From the NCBI GenBank assembly GCA_964034945.1, contig OZ035960.1, forward strand, positions 113,371,324 to 113,435,323: a stretch of 64,000 bases of DNA. Reading direction: 5' to 3'. The stretch comes from Chrysopilus asiliformis (lineage: Eukaryota > Arthropoda > Insecta > Diptera > Rhagionidae). This document shows positions 46,330-58,334 of the stretch, piece by piece; position 1 is the stretch's first letter; each line of letters starts with the position of its first letter. The notes beneath the pieces are model-generated. The model did not search any database. It had not been told where the DNA came from and saw only the letters and a list, made by a program, of their open reading frames with translations. Position numbers and translations under genes: made by a program.

Positions 46330-47033
46330 TGCCTATCCACATGAGAGAAAATACGCGAGTAACTCTCAAAAACTCTCAAGAGTTACTCACAGGAGGTTGA
46401 CCATTTGAGAGTTAATTTCGGCGATTTTTCTATCGCGAGCTCTCAGCGAGTTTCTAGCGAAAATCTCTTTAGCGAGAACTCTCCAGACCCTGTCCATTTA
46501 AGAGTGATGCACAACTGTTGCAGCAGCTGTGATTATCCTGATTAATAATAAGAGACAAACAAAATCAGCCAAAAAAAAGGGCTGGGTTAAGTCCTGGATT
46601 CAAAGAAGAAATCTTTTGGGTACCGGCAAAAATCTAATAAGACAATTCCAATCTCGTCCAATGCTTTATATTTTTTAACACGGTCACGGTATTCGTCACA
46701 TTTAACCTTCCACAGAAGTTCGTTCACTTCATACAGTTCGATTAACTTTTTAATCTCCTCAAAAATATCTTGATTCTTTTGACACTTTGCTTTGGCGAGT
46801 TCTCGAGAGCTACTAGCGATATTCAAACGCCGTTCGTATCTGGCGAGCTACTCTTCGAGAGTTCAGTGGGTGCGTGTCGTGTCGACTAGAGAGTAGAATC
46901 GCTTTTGACAGCTCACAGAAACTAGCTCGCCAGTTTCTGCGAGCGATTCTCAGAGACGTGTCCATTTGCGAGTAGCTGCTAACAAGAAATCTCGAGAGGT
47001 TCTCCCCGGCATTTACTCTCATGTGGTAAACAC
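46330..47033. mobile_element. TIR element carrying a MADF fragment
   Basis: The left end GTGCCTATCCACATGAGAG and reversed right end GTGTTTACCACATGAGAG are inverted repeats, and GAGTAACTCTC and CGAGTAGCT-type sequences recur inside (AGCGAG, TCTCGCGA). About 0.7 kb. The flanks (CCATTAA, ACACCGAG) do not give a clear target duplication, so the superfamily is unsettled; the MADF frame suggests PIF/Harbinger. Confidence 0.65.
46587..46826 (-). pseudogene. MADF-domain fragment
   Basis: 79-codon frame. Residues 18-60 fit the first two thirds of a MADF domain: DIFEEIKKLIELYEVNELLW, then CDEYRDRVKKYKALDEIG. After DEIG the expected third helix is absent and the sequence changes character, which points to a deletion or an intron boundary. 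It lies inside an inverted-repeat element and was probably its DNA-binding protein. Distinct in sequence from the MADF frame at 33972-34205. Confidence 0.65.
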
Positions 47034-47182
47034 CGAGATATTTCAGATTTCGTAAAAAAAAATTTGATGTTTTAATGCAAACTAATATTTTATTCGGCGA
47101 GTTATAGCGTAAATTACGCAGGGTCGCAGATGTTGTAGATATAATAAAGCCATGTGCTGCTCACATCAAATATTTTTTAGGA

Positions 47183-47203
47183 GGGGGGGGGGGGGGGGGG
47201 GGG
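47183..47203. repeat. G21 homopolymer
   Basis: An uninterrupted run of 21 G directly after the right end of the family A relative. Can form G-quadruplexes and is prone to length errors in sequencing. Confidence 0.9.
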
Positions 47204-49538
47204 CGATCGTCTGATACAAGTTTTCTTTTGAGCCCATCTATAGCTCCCTGTATCAAAACCAAGACGTCAAAAAGCACTAAAAGAGCAACTCTTTCCTTGG
47301 CAGTGGCAGGGGTTTACAAATTCAGAATGTTCTTGGCCTTCAAACACCAAAACCTTCGCCTGCGGCGCATTTCTTTTATTAAGAAGTTGTCGCAAGTCAA
47401 ATTTTTGGCTTCATATTTTCATTATTTAAATTAATCGAGATTTAGATTTTCATTTCTCTCAACCATTTCTAAATTTTAAAAGCGATTTCCATTCTTCATG
47501 CATACTACTGCTATTTAAAGAAATTACATTTGCAATAACAAAGGGTTTTTTTTAAATATTTTATGACCAGTACATTAGACTTGAAAAAATATCGACTAGG
47601 CAACCTGTTTACGTTTTTTACAGTCGCTTTCTTTTATTTATATCGTTTCAAAATCAAGTTTTTCGCTTTACCCGATCCTAATTTGAGAGGATAATATTTT
47701 AATATATTTTACCCAAAAAATGTTTTGGCTTTCGTAAGCCGGATATGAATTCTACATAGCATGATTCTGAAAAAGAAAATACAAACTAAAAAATTTAATT
47801 CCCAAATAAAGAAAAATTAACTTTCAACTGGCATTTCAATTAATTCTTTAAGTTCATTAAAAATACATTTAATTTAATTTACTTTGGCATTGTTTTGTAG
47901 AATATTATGCAATATACCCAAGAAATTAGGAAGTCGAATGGCTTTAACTTATAATGTCTTAAAACTTTTCCTGTGCCTCCTTATAAGTCTCGATGTGTAC
48001 AAACGTTAGACATTTATATACAAAATAAACTCGTATGTTGACGCTCGCCATTTCAAATTTTATAACCGTGAAAAGTTCCTATTTTTCATGAGGGTAGGCT
48101 GCGGATATGGGGAACAATTTCACAGGTGAAACGAAAAAAAAATGCCAAAAATACGAACGGCACAAAAAACTTCTCCATATTTGATGAAAGAATAAGAAAT
48201 TTACTAGAGAGAAAAAAATTTCTGCCAGCTAAAGTTTGCTTTTACAAAAATTTCCTGAAATCCTGTCAGGCAAGTCCCGAATTTACGTCCACTCGAAGGA
48301 AGCAATCCACGACAGGAAAGTTTTTCCTTGGAATACCGACACAGGTGCATTGTAAATAGATATATGTTAGCATGTGGGTGTGTATAACGTTTTAGACATC
48401 GGTCGGTACCTACTAAGGAATCCAGCCGACTATACACTTGAATCCCTCTTTCGGCTTTCTAAGAATGAGATCTATTTATGTCAAAAACCTGGAGCTTACT
48501 TACAATTAGCCCTAAAACATGTCGGAATAAACGAGAATCCCATGCTTTTTCGGTCGGGTGTGCCCTACATATAAAGCTAGGGGCCGAAGTTAATGGCACA
48601 TCGCCATCATCCCTTCCTCGCATTATTTCATGGCAATTTCTGGGTGGGTTTCGTGTGAGTGTGTATATACATAGGTATATATGATGACGGGACAGCCGAC
48701 CCGGAACTCATCATGTCAATGCGGCGATAAAGGAAAAACTTGCCAGGGAAATTAGAAGAAAAACTGAATTTTATGGATTTCTGTCTAGCAAACTAATTTG
48801 TTGTTTTAATTAGTTTCCTAAGCACTTGAAAGTGCTAAGAGATTTTCCCAGTGTTATTTGATATGAGAAACGATACGGAATGATGAAAGAAAAAAAAACT
48901 TTAGGCATTCATTTACTTACCTTGAAGAACGCCCTTCAAACATATATGCATATAAGATTTTATAGTTTTGTGTTTGGTTTAGTGTAAAACTACAGCATTT
49001 CATAAATTATAGGAACGAGCATAAAGAACAGAAAAAGTGTGCGAAATACCAGGAAAATGTCGTATTTTTTTTTTTTTTTTTTGAAGAAATTTGTAAGTTG
49101 TAGAAAACACCATCGCTTACCTGGAAATAAAAGAAAGGAAAATTTTTAGAATTTCAGTTAAACTGTGAATTTTGATTTAAATTTTATGATTTTATAAAAA
49201 AATCGTTTTTTACGATATTTGGAATTTATGAAAATAAAAATCTTCTAGAGGCAAATTTTGAATCATGTCAACACGTCTTTAGTTAGTGCTGAGTTCAAAA
49301 TCCATCAAAATTTTTTTGGAAAATAACGATAGAATTGATTTTAATTGGACGAAAATTTTCTTTTGAAAGCGTCTTGTCTAACAGTTAAAACTGGATCAAA
49401 ATTCTTTAAACAATTCAGAAACTAGTAGGAAAGGGGGCAAGATGAGACGAGAACTTTGATTGATAACTCCTCCTCAAAACTTTTTGAACCACTGAACCGT
49501 TTTTGATCCCATCCTCGCCATTCGGTAAGGAATCAGTA
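47204..49538. other. No recognised gene; T17 run near 49067
   Basis: AT-rich unique DNA. Overlapping frames at 48126-48684 have no recognisable domain. A long T run lies at 49067-49083. Confidence 0.4.
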
Positions 49539-49541
49539 CAG

Positions 49542-49773
49542 GGCACCAATCATGTATTCCGACGCGTCTCTGTCTTTCGACTTCGACGCAAGTTTTAACT
49601 CCTGACTTCGCCATATCAGCAGCTTCAAATTTCTTGGAATGACAGTCAGAATCACGTTTCGATTCATAGTGACGATTCCGCGAAATTTCAAGCTGCAGAT
49701 ATGGCGAAGTCAAGAGTTAAAAGCTGCGTCGAAGTCGAAAGACAGAGACGCGTCGGAATACATGATTGGTGCC
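49542..49773. mobile_element. Palindromic MITE family D, copy 5
   Basis: 232 bp with perfect CAG duplications (49539-49541, 49774-49776). The centre has GACAGTCAGAATCACGTTTC as in copies 1 and 3. Confidence 0.92.
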
Positions 49774-49776
49774 CAG

Positions 49777-50467
49777 GTTGGTCCTTTTTTGGATGCAAAC
49801 TTGTGCTTCCAAAATGTGTATTTCGTGATTAAAGATTTGAATTTTCTTTGTATTTCCCTTCATATAATTTTTTAACTTTTATTGAAAATAAAAGTTTTTA
49901 CAAAATCGGCCCAAAGACATTAGGAGAATTCCGCAGGTTATTTGAGTTGAGACATTCAAATTCACATTCTACAAGACCAAAAAAAATATTGTTTCTGCGA
50001 GATTAGAAATTCTAGAATCTAAGAAATTTTTTTTACTTACGACATACAAAATGGTAGTAAAACAATTTCACTTGAAACACGAAACTTTGATCTTATATTC
50101 GTTTAGAGCCACAAAAATAAAAGCAATATCGAGATATACTCGTCTACAGCAAGTTTCAATTTATTCTTTAAACTTTTATGTATTGAAACGAACAATTAAA
50201 CTTTTATTTAGTTGGCAAATGGCCCAAAAGCATTGCACCAAAAATCAATTGAAATCTAAAGTGAATTTTGTGTTGAAAATGACATTACCAACCACGGAAC
50301 AGAAATTAAATTGTACATGATTTTTATTTATTTTTAATTTTGTAGTTCTCCAAACTAAATTATTTGTTTCAGACTGGTTAAACCACAATCAATTCAACCG
50401 AAATAGAGGCAATTTCTGTTTTTGATAAGGTATAGGAATCATTCTAGGCCTCAATATGATTTCTAAG
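49777..50467. other. No recognised feature
   Basis: AT-rich unique DNA. Confidence 0.4.
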
Positions 50468-50737
50468 TGCCTGTTTACATTGAGACTCACTTTGAGGCGG
50501 CACGTCTTTCCTCATTTTTCTGCCGTGTGCACACGGTTCGCTTTATCTGGATTCATATACCGGTTTCATCAACAAAACTAAACGACAGGTTTCAACGACC
50601 AGACTCAAAAACCGGTTTGCGACCGATAATTTTAAGTGAATCTAAGCTTCGTTCGCTCTTTTTGGTTTCCCTGCCCACTGCGACCGTCACCCTCACGAAT
50701 GACGTGCCGCCTCAAAGTGAATCCCAATGTAAACACA
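50468..50737. mobile_element. MITE family I, copy 2
   Basis: 270 bp, reverse orientation relative to copy 1. Ends TGCCTGTTTACATTGAGACT and reversed ATGTGTTTACATTGGGATTC. TTCTAAG flanks it on both sides (50461-50467, 50738-50744), a 7-bp match that may be an 8-bp duplication with one change, as in hAT or P-type elements. Confidence 0.85.
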
Positions 50738-50744
50738 TTCTAAG

Positions 50745-53657
50745 ACTGTAATTTTATGTGCTTTCTTTTCTTCTACCTTAAGAAAAAAGGTTAAGAAATT
50801 TATATTCTATTCTTGGGAACATAAATTTTTACAACAACGAAACACAAGACAATCTTCGATATATACAACCGTTTTCGAGAAAATTTGAACGAAAAATAGA
50901 AACCCGATCGTTTCTAAAGGCTTTGAAAACCACCCAACTGATTATCTCAAATTTGGCATCATATCTTTTCATGGAGGATTCTAAACGAAAGAGGAAAAGA
51001 AATCTAGGGTTTTTAAAAAAATCTCCTAAAAATTCAAATCTTATGACACTGCCTGCCAACAGGTGGGACGCGAGCGTTTAGAGAGTCACCAAACTATTTT
51101 TCCGGTTCGCGGACGTGTGTTACGATATTTTTCACAATTTTTTTTATATAAAATTGTAAAAATGACGGATCTACTAAAAAACTATTGAGAACTACTATCC
51201 TATGGAAAATCCTCGTTTAACGATGAAAAATTTAAAGGCTTTTTTGTGAGACCCAAAATTTGAAGACCTTTTTCAGAAGGGACGGAATAAAGCCCTGCGC
51301 ATTACGAAATCTCGAAAAACTTACAAATGTTGCAATTTATGAAACTGCAGCATTTGTAAGTTACAGCAGAAAATACCGCCTTTTTCTTTACTGCGAACCG
51401 TGGTTGTAATTGAAACATTTGTAAGGTTCTGTAAAGAATTGAAACCACGATTTGAATATGCAACCCCCCCAAAGATGGGAGGGGTTAAAGAATTCTCTCC
51501 AGATGTAATTTGAAAAAGAAAAGTATTTTCTTTTAAATTAGCAAACTCCATTCAAATAGGGCTGGGCAGCATATAATTTCAAGTGATTTTCTCAAACGCT
51601 CAAAGTCCTTAAATCTAAAATACTCCCTTTGCTGGCTCATTCAATTATTCAAAAAAAAATCCACTCCTTTTTGGCTTCACCGCAGTCAGATAAAAAGGAC
51701 TTTTTACGACAATTCTCCTCCTACTTTTCACCCCTCAGAAAATTCCCATTTTGTTGTTTTTAATTTGCGTATTTCGTTCTTTAGTAGATAACAATTATCA
51801 TCTGAAAGTCCATCGTATTTTTTTATTAAATTTTCGTCCTTTTCGCAAATGTAATAAACAATCGTTATAAAACATATAAAAACATATCTTATAGATATAC
51901 AAATATCACAATACATTCACCGATTATATCTTTGTCTTTCTGGTGATGCTTATATTTTTGAAATCCCAGCACATCATCTCCAATTTGGGATTCTCAACGA
52001 TGTTGCTCTATAGATGGGGCTATTGACATAGCTTTTAATTTTTCCAGAAAATTGTACAAAAATCGACAACGCGTACCGGAGTTGATGAGTTTTATAAAAT
52101 CTTATTGCCGGTAACTACCATTCTTAAGTGCCACCACCTGCCTGACTAAAAAATAATCTCTCAAATGATTTCCTCTTCACCCCCAATTAAAGTTCCTTTT
52201 TCTATATACAAGTATAGTGCCAATGTAGGTATCTAGAAGTTAAAGCCATTTCATCGTTATATTTTTCGGTTAATTACAGCACTCGACAGTGAACCGAAAC
52301 AGATTCTTACCTTCTTTATCGGAGTTCATTTTTACCTTCCTTCAGAGTGCTGCTGTCTGTTGAGCCTGAATTTTACCATTGCTGCAGGTCACTGGTTTAG
52401 TTCAAGGTAAACAGCATTTTTTTTAATGTTCAAAACGTGAAATTTTACGACACGGAGGGGGTAAGAAATGACTGGATACTACTTGAACATAAAGAATTTT
52501 CTGTACCACACAATCATACATATATGTAGTAATGTCCGGAAAGCATAGAGCATAGCACTCACTATTCATCATGCTCAAAACATTATAACTTAGAATTTTT
52601 CGGACTAAAGAGATGGAGAATCATTCAATGTCAATGACATCTTTGCATGTTTTATCCGTTCCGGTTAGATTCATCCAAAAAGTAATTTCGCTTATGAATT
52701 TTTTGGCTATTCAGTACACCGAAAATATAATTCAAACAACGGATCCGCTAAATACCAACAAATGCACGTCTAGATTTTCAAAAATTCTAATAGGTTTCAA
52801 TAAGATATACTTTTTTTTGTTCCCTTCGTGCTATTGAACAAAGAGTATTTTTTTCTGACTTCAAAGACAGCTAGCGTGATTACAAATCATACATGATGAA
52901 GTTGACTATATGGCGATATGCAGACGATTGACCTTGCCGGTCTACCAGCCAGCTGCCGCAGTCAACAAAGCCCGCAGAGGGACGAGTACTATACGAAAAA
53001 CAAGCCTACCTGTTGTTTCCAAGCAGAATGGCCAGTTTCTGCATATGTTCAACTCACCTTGTTTGCCTCTTATATGTATATTAACTTGATCCCAGGTGCC
53101 TTTTTCCGGATGACGCGCATTCCCCGCCTTCGCCGGCAATTCCTATATTAACCGCGTGCAGGTCGGTCTTTGGACTTGTAGATCATTGCCAAGTGTCGTT
53201 TTAATATACGTCGTTCTTTTCCCATTTTTTTTTTCTTTTTTCATCAGTGACTACAAAAGGGCTACCAAGCAACGAGGACTCCACCAGGTGTAACACATAA
53301 ACGTCGATGGTTTTTTTGCTCATCACCCCATCTCAGAATGGTCAACTAAACTCTACCACAGACCAGGCCCACAGTTCAGTTATATACGAAATGGCAAAGT
53401 CACGCAAAGTTTACACGCCGATAGCACGCAATAAGTCTTTTGCCCTTTTTTCTTTCGTAATTTTACAGTAAGAAATTGTTAAAAAAACAATGATATCAAC
53501 AGGTGGTAATGTCGCTGCACTGCACTTACTTGCCGTGTTCGAGAAAATTTGTTAATTTTTGCCTAATTAACAGCTGGGGAAACGCTTGCGGAAAGAATAG
53601 GGTATAAAAATTTTGATGACAAAATCACTTTACTGATCGCAATTTGGATTACTCTTA
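50745..53657. other. No recognised gene; short inverted repeat at 51319-51355
   Basis: Mostly unique AT-rich DNA. ACTTACAAATGTTGCA and TGCAGCATTTGTAAGT at 51319-51355 could form a hairpin. Frames at 52918-53151 and its opposite strand have no recognisable domain. Confidence 0.35.
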
Positions 53658-54023
53658 GTCCGGTATTACACTTGGCTTATTTAAGCCGGCAACTTTTGGG
53701 CTTAATAAGCCAATGTGCTTACATTTGTGGCTTAAATAAGGCAATCCTGTTTGCATATGCTACACAAGTTTACATGTGTGTGTGTGTGTGGACTCAAACC
53801 ATTGAAATTGCTGCTGCTCATATACTTCCCAAGATCTTTACCTGCTGACGGTCAGAACGAAAATGACTTCTGCCTACTACTTTTCCCAAACCGGTTCACA
53901 CACTTTGCATGTATGCAGATTGTCGATAAGCCATGATTTCGAGTGGCAACTTTTCCCTCCTCAGTCGTTTCTCCCGAAAATCGGCTTAAGTAAGCCCGAA
54001 AGTTGCCGTGTGTAATACCGCGC
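53658..54023. mobile_element. TTA-flanked MITE with GGCTTA palindromes, copy 1
   Basis: 366 bp. The left end GTCCGGTATTACAC and reversed right end GCGCGGTATTACAC match; TTA flanks both sides (53655-53657, 54024-54026), as in PIF/Harbinger. GGCTTA/TAAGCC palindromes recur at 53672, 53698, 53722 and, at the right, 53982. Non-coding. Confidence 0.85.
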
Positions 54024-54026
54024 TTA

Positions 54027-56077
54027 GTGGAAAAAACACAACAAACACCATTTTGTATATAATACTAATCCTATCACTGTTAGTGCTGGCGCGTACTACA
54101 GTATAAGCGAACTGTATCAGCCAGAATTGCATTTCAGTGCAGTTCCGTACTGGTTTTCAAATGTTTTCGCATCATTCGCCCTAAAAGTGTGCCGTACTTA
54201 ATGGACAGACGATCATGATGTGGAAGAAAAGAGGCCTCAAGGTTTTGGGGGCCCTGTAAATCCGTTGCCTAGAAAAAAAAACATCCCGTAATAACCCAAG
54301 AGGGTACAAAGTAGACGCCGCGACTATAAAGTCAAGCAATTGGTGACAATTTTAGGTACGACGGACACTTTACAACTTTCTATACGACTTGCTAATTGGG
54401 ATGGTTTTTTAGGTCTTCGTTATCCTAACAAAAAGGATAATAAGTTTTATTATTAAAGCTTTTGAAGTCATCCGACTTAGCTATTAGTTACAGACATTTC
54501 ACTTAGAGATAAACAAAACCACACTATTAGGGGATATGTGGGAAAATGGACGTCCAAACGCTTCTAAAAATCATCGATTTTTTTATTATTGAAGAAGTAC
54601 TGAGACACAAATCCACATGAAAAGCAATAGTATTACGAATAGAATTATAAAACATTTGTTATTTGATTGTTTTTTAACGAAAATTCATGATGCGGTTTGA
54701 AAACTTTAAATAACCCTAAATTATAGCCAATTATAATAATAAACTAGCAAAAACTATTAAAAGAATAAAAAATAAAATGTATTTAAAAATCGATAATTTA
54801 AAACCGTGTAACCACAAAATGCCAATAAACCGAATAAAACGCTTTCCCACATTTTTATAGCGCATCATGTCAAATGTGCGTGTTGTGACAATTTGAAGTT
54901 CACTCCGTATGGATCTGCACGATATTGCGGTTCACTGGGGAAATTTTAACTTGATAGCATGAGCTTTAATTATGTGAAAAAAAACCTCTTTAAAGCCATC
55001 AAATTTTATTAAATTTCTTTCATTTTCATTTTCGAATTATACAGACATCAAGCATCAACGATATTTAAATATCATGGGAGAATCATCAGAAATATGATGA
55101 CGAGAATCCGTTTATGTGCGATTTGTTATCATATTTCATCCAAAGACCCATTTTCCCACTCGCTTCCCCTCACCCAGCGAAATTACCCGAAGATATTGTG
55201 AGGCTTTTAAGATGAGCAGATGTAAAAATTTGGAGTGTTAGGATTTTATAAACCAGCTTTAATGACCCCCAATTTGGTAATAGAAACGAAAGCTAACAGA
55301 AACTAGAATAGCCACAATCTGGTCTTTGGCTAACCGAAACAATTAATATTATTGTCTGTGAGTTATAAAAGTTCTTCTTTTTTTGGCAAATTGATATGTT
55401 CGGAATGTCGATAACCAAACAAGATCCATATTTTTAGTTTTTTTGGCTTCCACTATATAAGATTTTGACAGATTTATGCTAAATTTATTGAAATCTGTAT
55501 CAACATCAGTTTATAATTGCCAGTATTTATGATTTTTGATCAGTGAATATCCCGTTAAGAGCACCCGGTAATTCTCCTACAATAAAGAAATGTTTTTTCC
55601 ATAGGGCTCAAATATTTCTAAAAATTTATGATAACAATTCTACACCAAGAGAAATCATGTGTGAACAGCGGTGTAACTTCAAGTTATGCCTTCCCGCCCT
55701 CCCCTATTTTCGGAAAAAAATATTCCCTAAAAATTTGTGCCGAACATTTTCAAGACCCTTTTTTAAGGGTCCCAGTTGGTGGGTCACCAAAATTCGAAGC
55801 TTCCGAATTGTGCAGCAGAGATGTGGTTCGGTTTTGGTTCAAGGATGAATTGGATTTAGGTTTTTCGTTTTACTTTTGGTTCTTCAAATTTCAAAACTTG
55901 GTTGTTGTCCTTGTCTAGTTGTTTTCCGGCTGTCTCTCTATCCGTTCATCTATTTTCTTGCTGTATATTCCTGTTTGGATTTCTCTCCGTTGAATTCTAT
56001 GTTTGTATGTTTTGCCTTTAAAAGCTTTTTCCTTAAAATGATGTCCATGTCCATTACCGTAATTTTAGGGTGACTTA
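54027..56077. other. No recognised gene; family F-like remnant at 54180-54212
   Basis: CCCTAAAAGTGTGCCGTACT then TTAATGGACAGACG at 54180-54212 resembles one end of family F. The rest is AT-rich. Overlapping frames at 55543-56073 have no known domain, and 55825-55905 resembles the 25.7-26.0 kb tandem unit. Confidence 0.35.
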
Positions 56078-56439
56078 GTCCGGTATTACACTTGGCTTAT
56101 TTAAGCCGGCAACTTTTGGGCTTAATAAGCCAATGTGCTTACATTTGTGGCTTAAATAAGCCAATCCTGTTTGCATATGCTACACAAGTTTACATGGGAG
56201 TGTGTGAACTCAAGCCATTGAAATTGCTGCTGCTCATATACTTCCCAAGATCTTTACCTGCTGACGGTCAGAACGAAAATGATTTCTGGCTACTACTTTT
56301 CACAAACCGGTTCACACGGTTTGCATGTTTGCAGATTGTCGATAAGCCATGATTTCGAGTGGCAACTTTTCCCTCCTCAGTCGTTTCTCCCAAAAATCGA
56401 CTTAAGTAAGCCCGAAAGTTGCCGTGTGTAATATCGCGC
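56078..56439. mobile_element. TTA-flanked MITE with GGCTTA palindromes, copy 2
   Basis: 362 bp, same orientation as the copy 2.4 kb upstream and closely similar along its length. TTA on both sides (56075-56077, 56440-56442). Differences include a shorter (TG)n stretch and single-base changes. Confidence 0.87.
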
Positions 56440-56442
56440 TTA

Positions 56443-57712
56443 GGTATGTTTCGTTAATGCCTGATCACCCCTATACTTTTTGAAAGATGTAAAATTATGA
56501 AAATTTTCAACCATATTGACGTAGTTTAAATTTTTTGGTAAAAAACGACTAAAATAAAATCCGCTTGGAGTCATTCTCAAATAGAATACTTACTGAAATA
56601 CCGACATCCAATTTATATGCAGAGGTCAAAAAAAGTACCATCCCATTTACTCTTCCAGTGAATTTCAAAATAAAATGAAATACAGACATCATCCGATTCA
56701 TTTAAAACATTTTAAAGGCGTTTTCTGTTCCCTCAGACAACCCATTTTACGCAATCATAAATGTATCAGGAAGTGGCCAAGAAAAGTTTAATTTACTGAG
56801 ATCAGATTTCATTAAGCAAATCTTTACACACCAAGAAATTTGAATAACGAAAAAGTTTTTTTTTTTTAAAACCATTTTCGAAACAATGCTAGAGCTTGTC
56901 TCTATTTATAATTGAAGTGGATTTTCAATATGCGACTTTGAATAAATTAATCCAGTTCCACGCCTACTACCAAACCCTCAAGAAACTCTCGGGAAAAATT
57001 AAAATAGCTTGTCATTAGAAACTGATGTTAATACGCAGAATTATTATGGATTTCATACATGGACGTGTCTAGAGTTTCACTCGCATACAATTTTAGCGGA
57101 CATAAAGAATGAAAAAAATTTCATTTAAGAAATAATACATTTTCTAGTTATGCTTTAACATAGTTATGGTGCTTTTATTATATTTTTATACATTACAGAA
57201 AAATATTATGTGTAGAAAATTCGCCAGGTGGAAAAAATAACGAAACATGCACAAAGAAACAAATGTAACAGCCTTGAATTTTGACTTATAAGTTTCATAA
57301 AAAAAATCGCCATAAGACAGCACAAATAAAAAATGGACACCGAGAGTATAGATAGGTACATACTTTTGTCTGTTGGGTGTCAATGTAGTAATAAACTCAA
57401 GATCATGAGCAACTTGTGACCGTTTCGGTAAATGCAAAAGAATAAAACAGAAGAATTCACCTCAATTTTTCAAATACGAAAAGAAAACATTAAAAATGCT
57501 ATGAAATTATTATATAGTACGTACTTCCAAGGGAATTAAAGAATTACAGAATGGAGACACAATTACAGATATATTCTATTCACAAAACCATAAATATGTC
57601 AAAAAAAAGCAAATTTAGATATTGAAAAAAAAATTTATTAGCTAACAATCCAGAAAATTTGTTTACATTAAAAAAAATTATTTGGAATTTCAAATTTTAT
57701 TTAAAAACATAA
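56443..57712. other. No recognised feature
   Basis: AT-rich unique DNA. Confidence 0.4.
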
Positions 57713-58296
57713 CAAAAGCTATAATTGCCAATCTGGCAATCATTGGAGACCCGTATGGTGATATTCGTATCAAAATTCGAACAGTTATACCAAAATTCCA
57801 CTTTGAAGTCAAACTTTCCAATAAGATTTTTTAAAATTTATTCCAATCGGATTTTGATGTATGGGAGTTTTATGTAGAATCATATCCTAAATAACTTTTG
57901 TTCTTAGACTTTTTTGATAATATGCACTGTTTTTGATATATTCGCAAAAAAAGTTTTCGTTCGTATGGGGGGTACCCCCCCTAATAGTCAATTTTTGCCC
58001 ATTAACGAACTTAGCCTCGCATTTTACGAAAAACGGATCCACGCAAAATTTCAAGTCTCTAGCTCAATCCGTGCGCCCGCAATCCGCGCCACAGACGGAC
58101 GGACAGACAGACGGACAGACAGACGGACAGACAGACGGACAGACGGACAGACAGACGGACGGACATGCAAAATTCAATTTTTTTTATCATTCTAAACACA
58201 CTGGTGTAATTCATTTTTTTGTGCGATGACGGGATCTTGGCGTTACAAACGGTAAGGCAAAGTTAATATACCCTTTGGTTTCACCATACGGGTATA
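57713..58296 (+). repeat. Family B repeat, copy 2
   Basis: Starts AAAACATAACAAAAGCTATA, has ATTGCCAATCTGGCAAT and ACCCGTATGGTGATATTCG, a long (GACGGACA)n tract at 58090-58165, and ends TTCACCATACGGGTATA. The reverse complement of the copy at 14.2 kb. DGQTD-type open frames across it are translations of the microsatellite. Confidence 0.85.
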
Positions 58297-58334
58297 AACA
58301 TTTCCCGAATACTCCAAGGTCGACCTGAGACGTA

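Larger units (their letters stand above)
46097..47178. repeat. Family A relative, copy 4, interrupted
   Basis: Both ends look like the right end of family A: TATCAGTTGTGATCAACACA at the left (reversed) and GTGCTGCTCACATCAAATAT at the right, preceded by TTATAGCGTAAATTACGCAG. TCTCGAGAACCGTTACAG and CGAGATATTTCAGATT motifs match family A interior sequence. A separate element at 46330-47033 splits it. Confidence 0.65.

Noticed and set aside
46587..46826. Host MADF transcription factor exon
   Set aside because: The fragment sits between inverted repeats of a 0.7-kb element and stops mid-domain; transposon origin is more likely.
57914..58229. Proteins rich in TDGQTDRQTD
   Set aside because: Translations of the (GACAGACG)n microsatellite in family B; the same peptide type appears in several frames and repeats.
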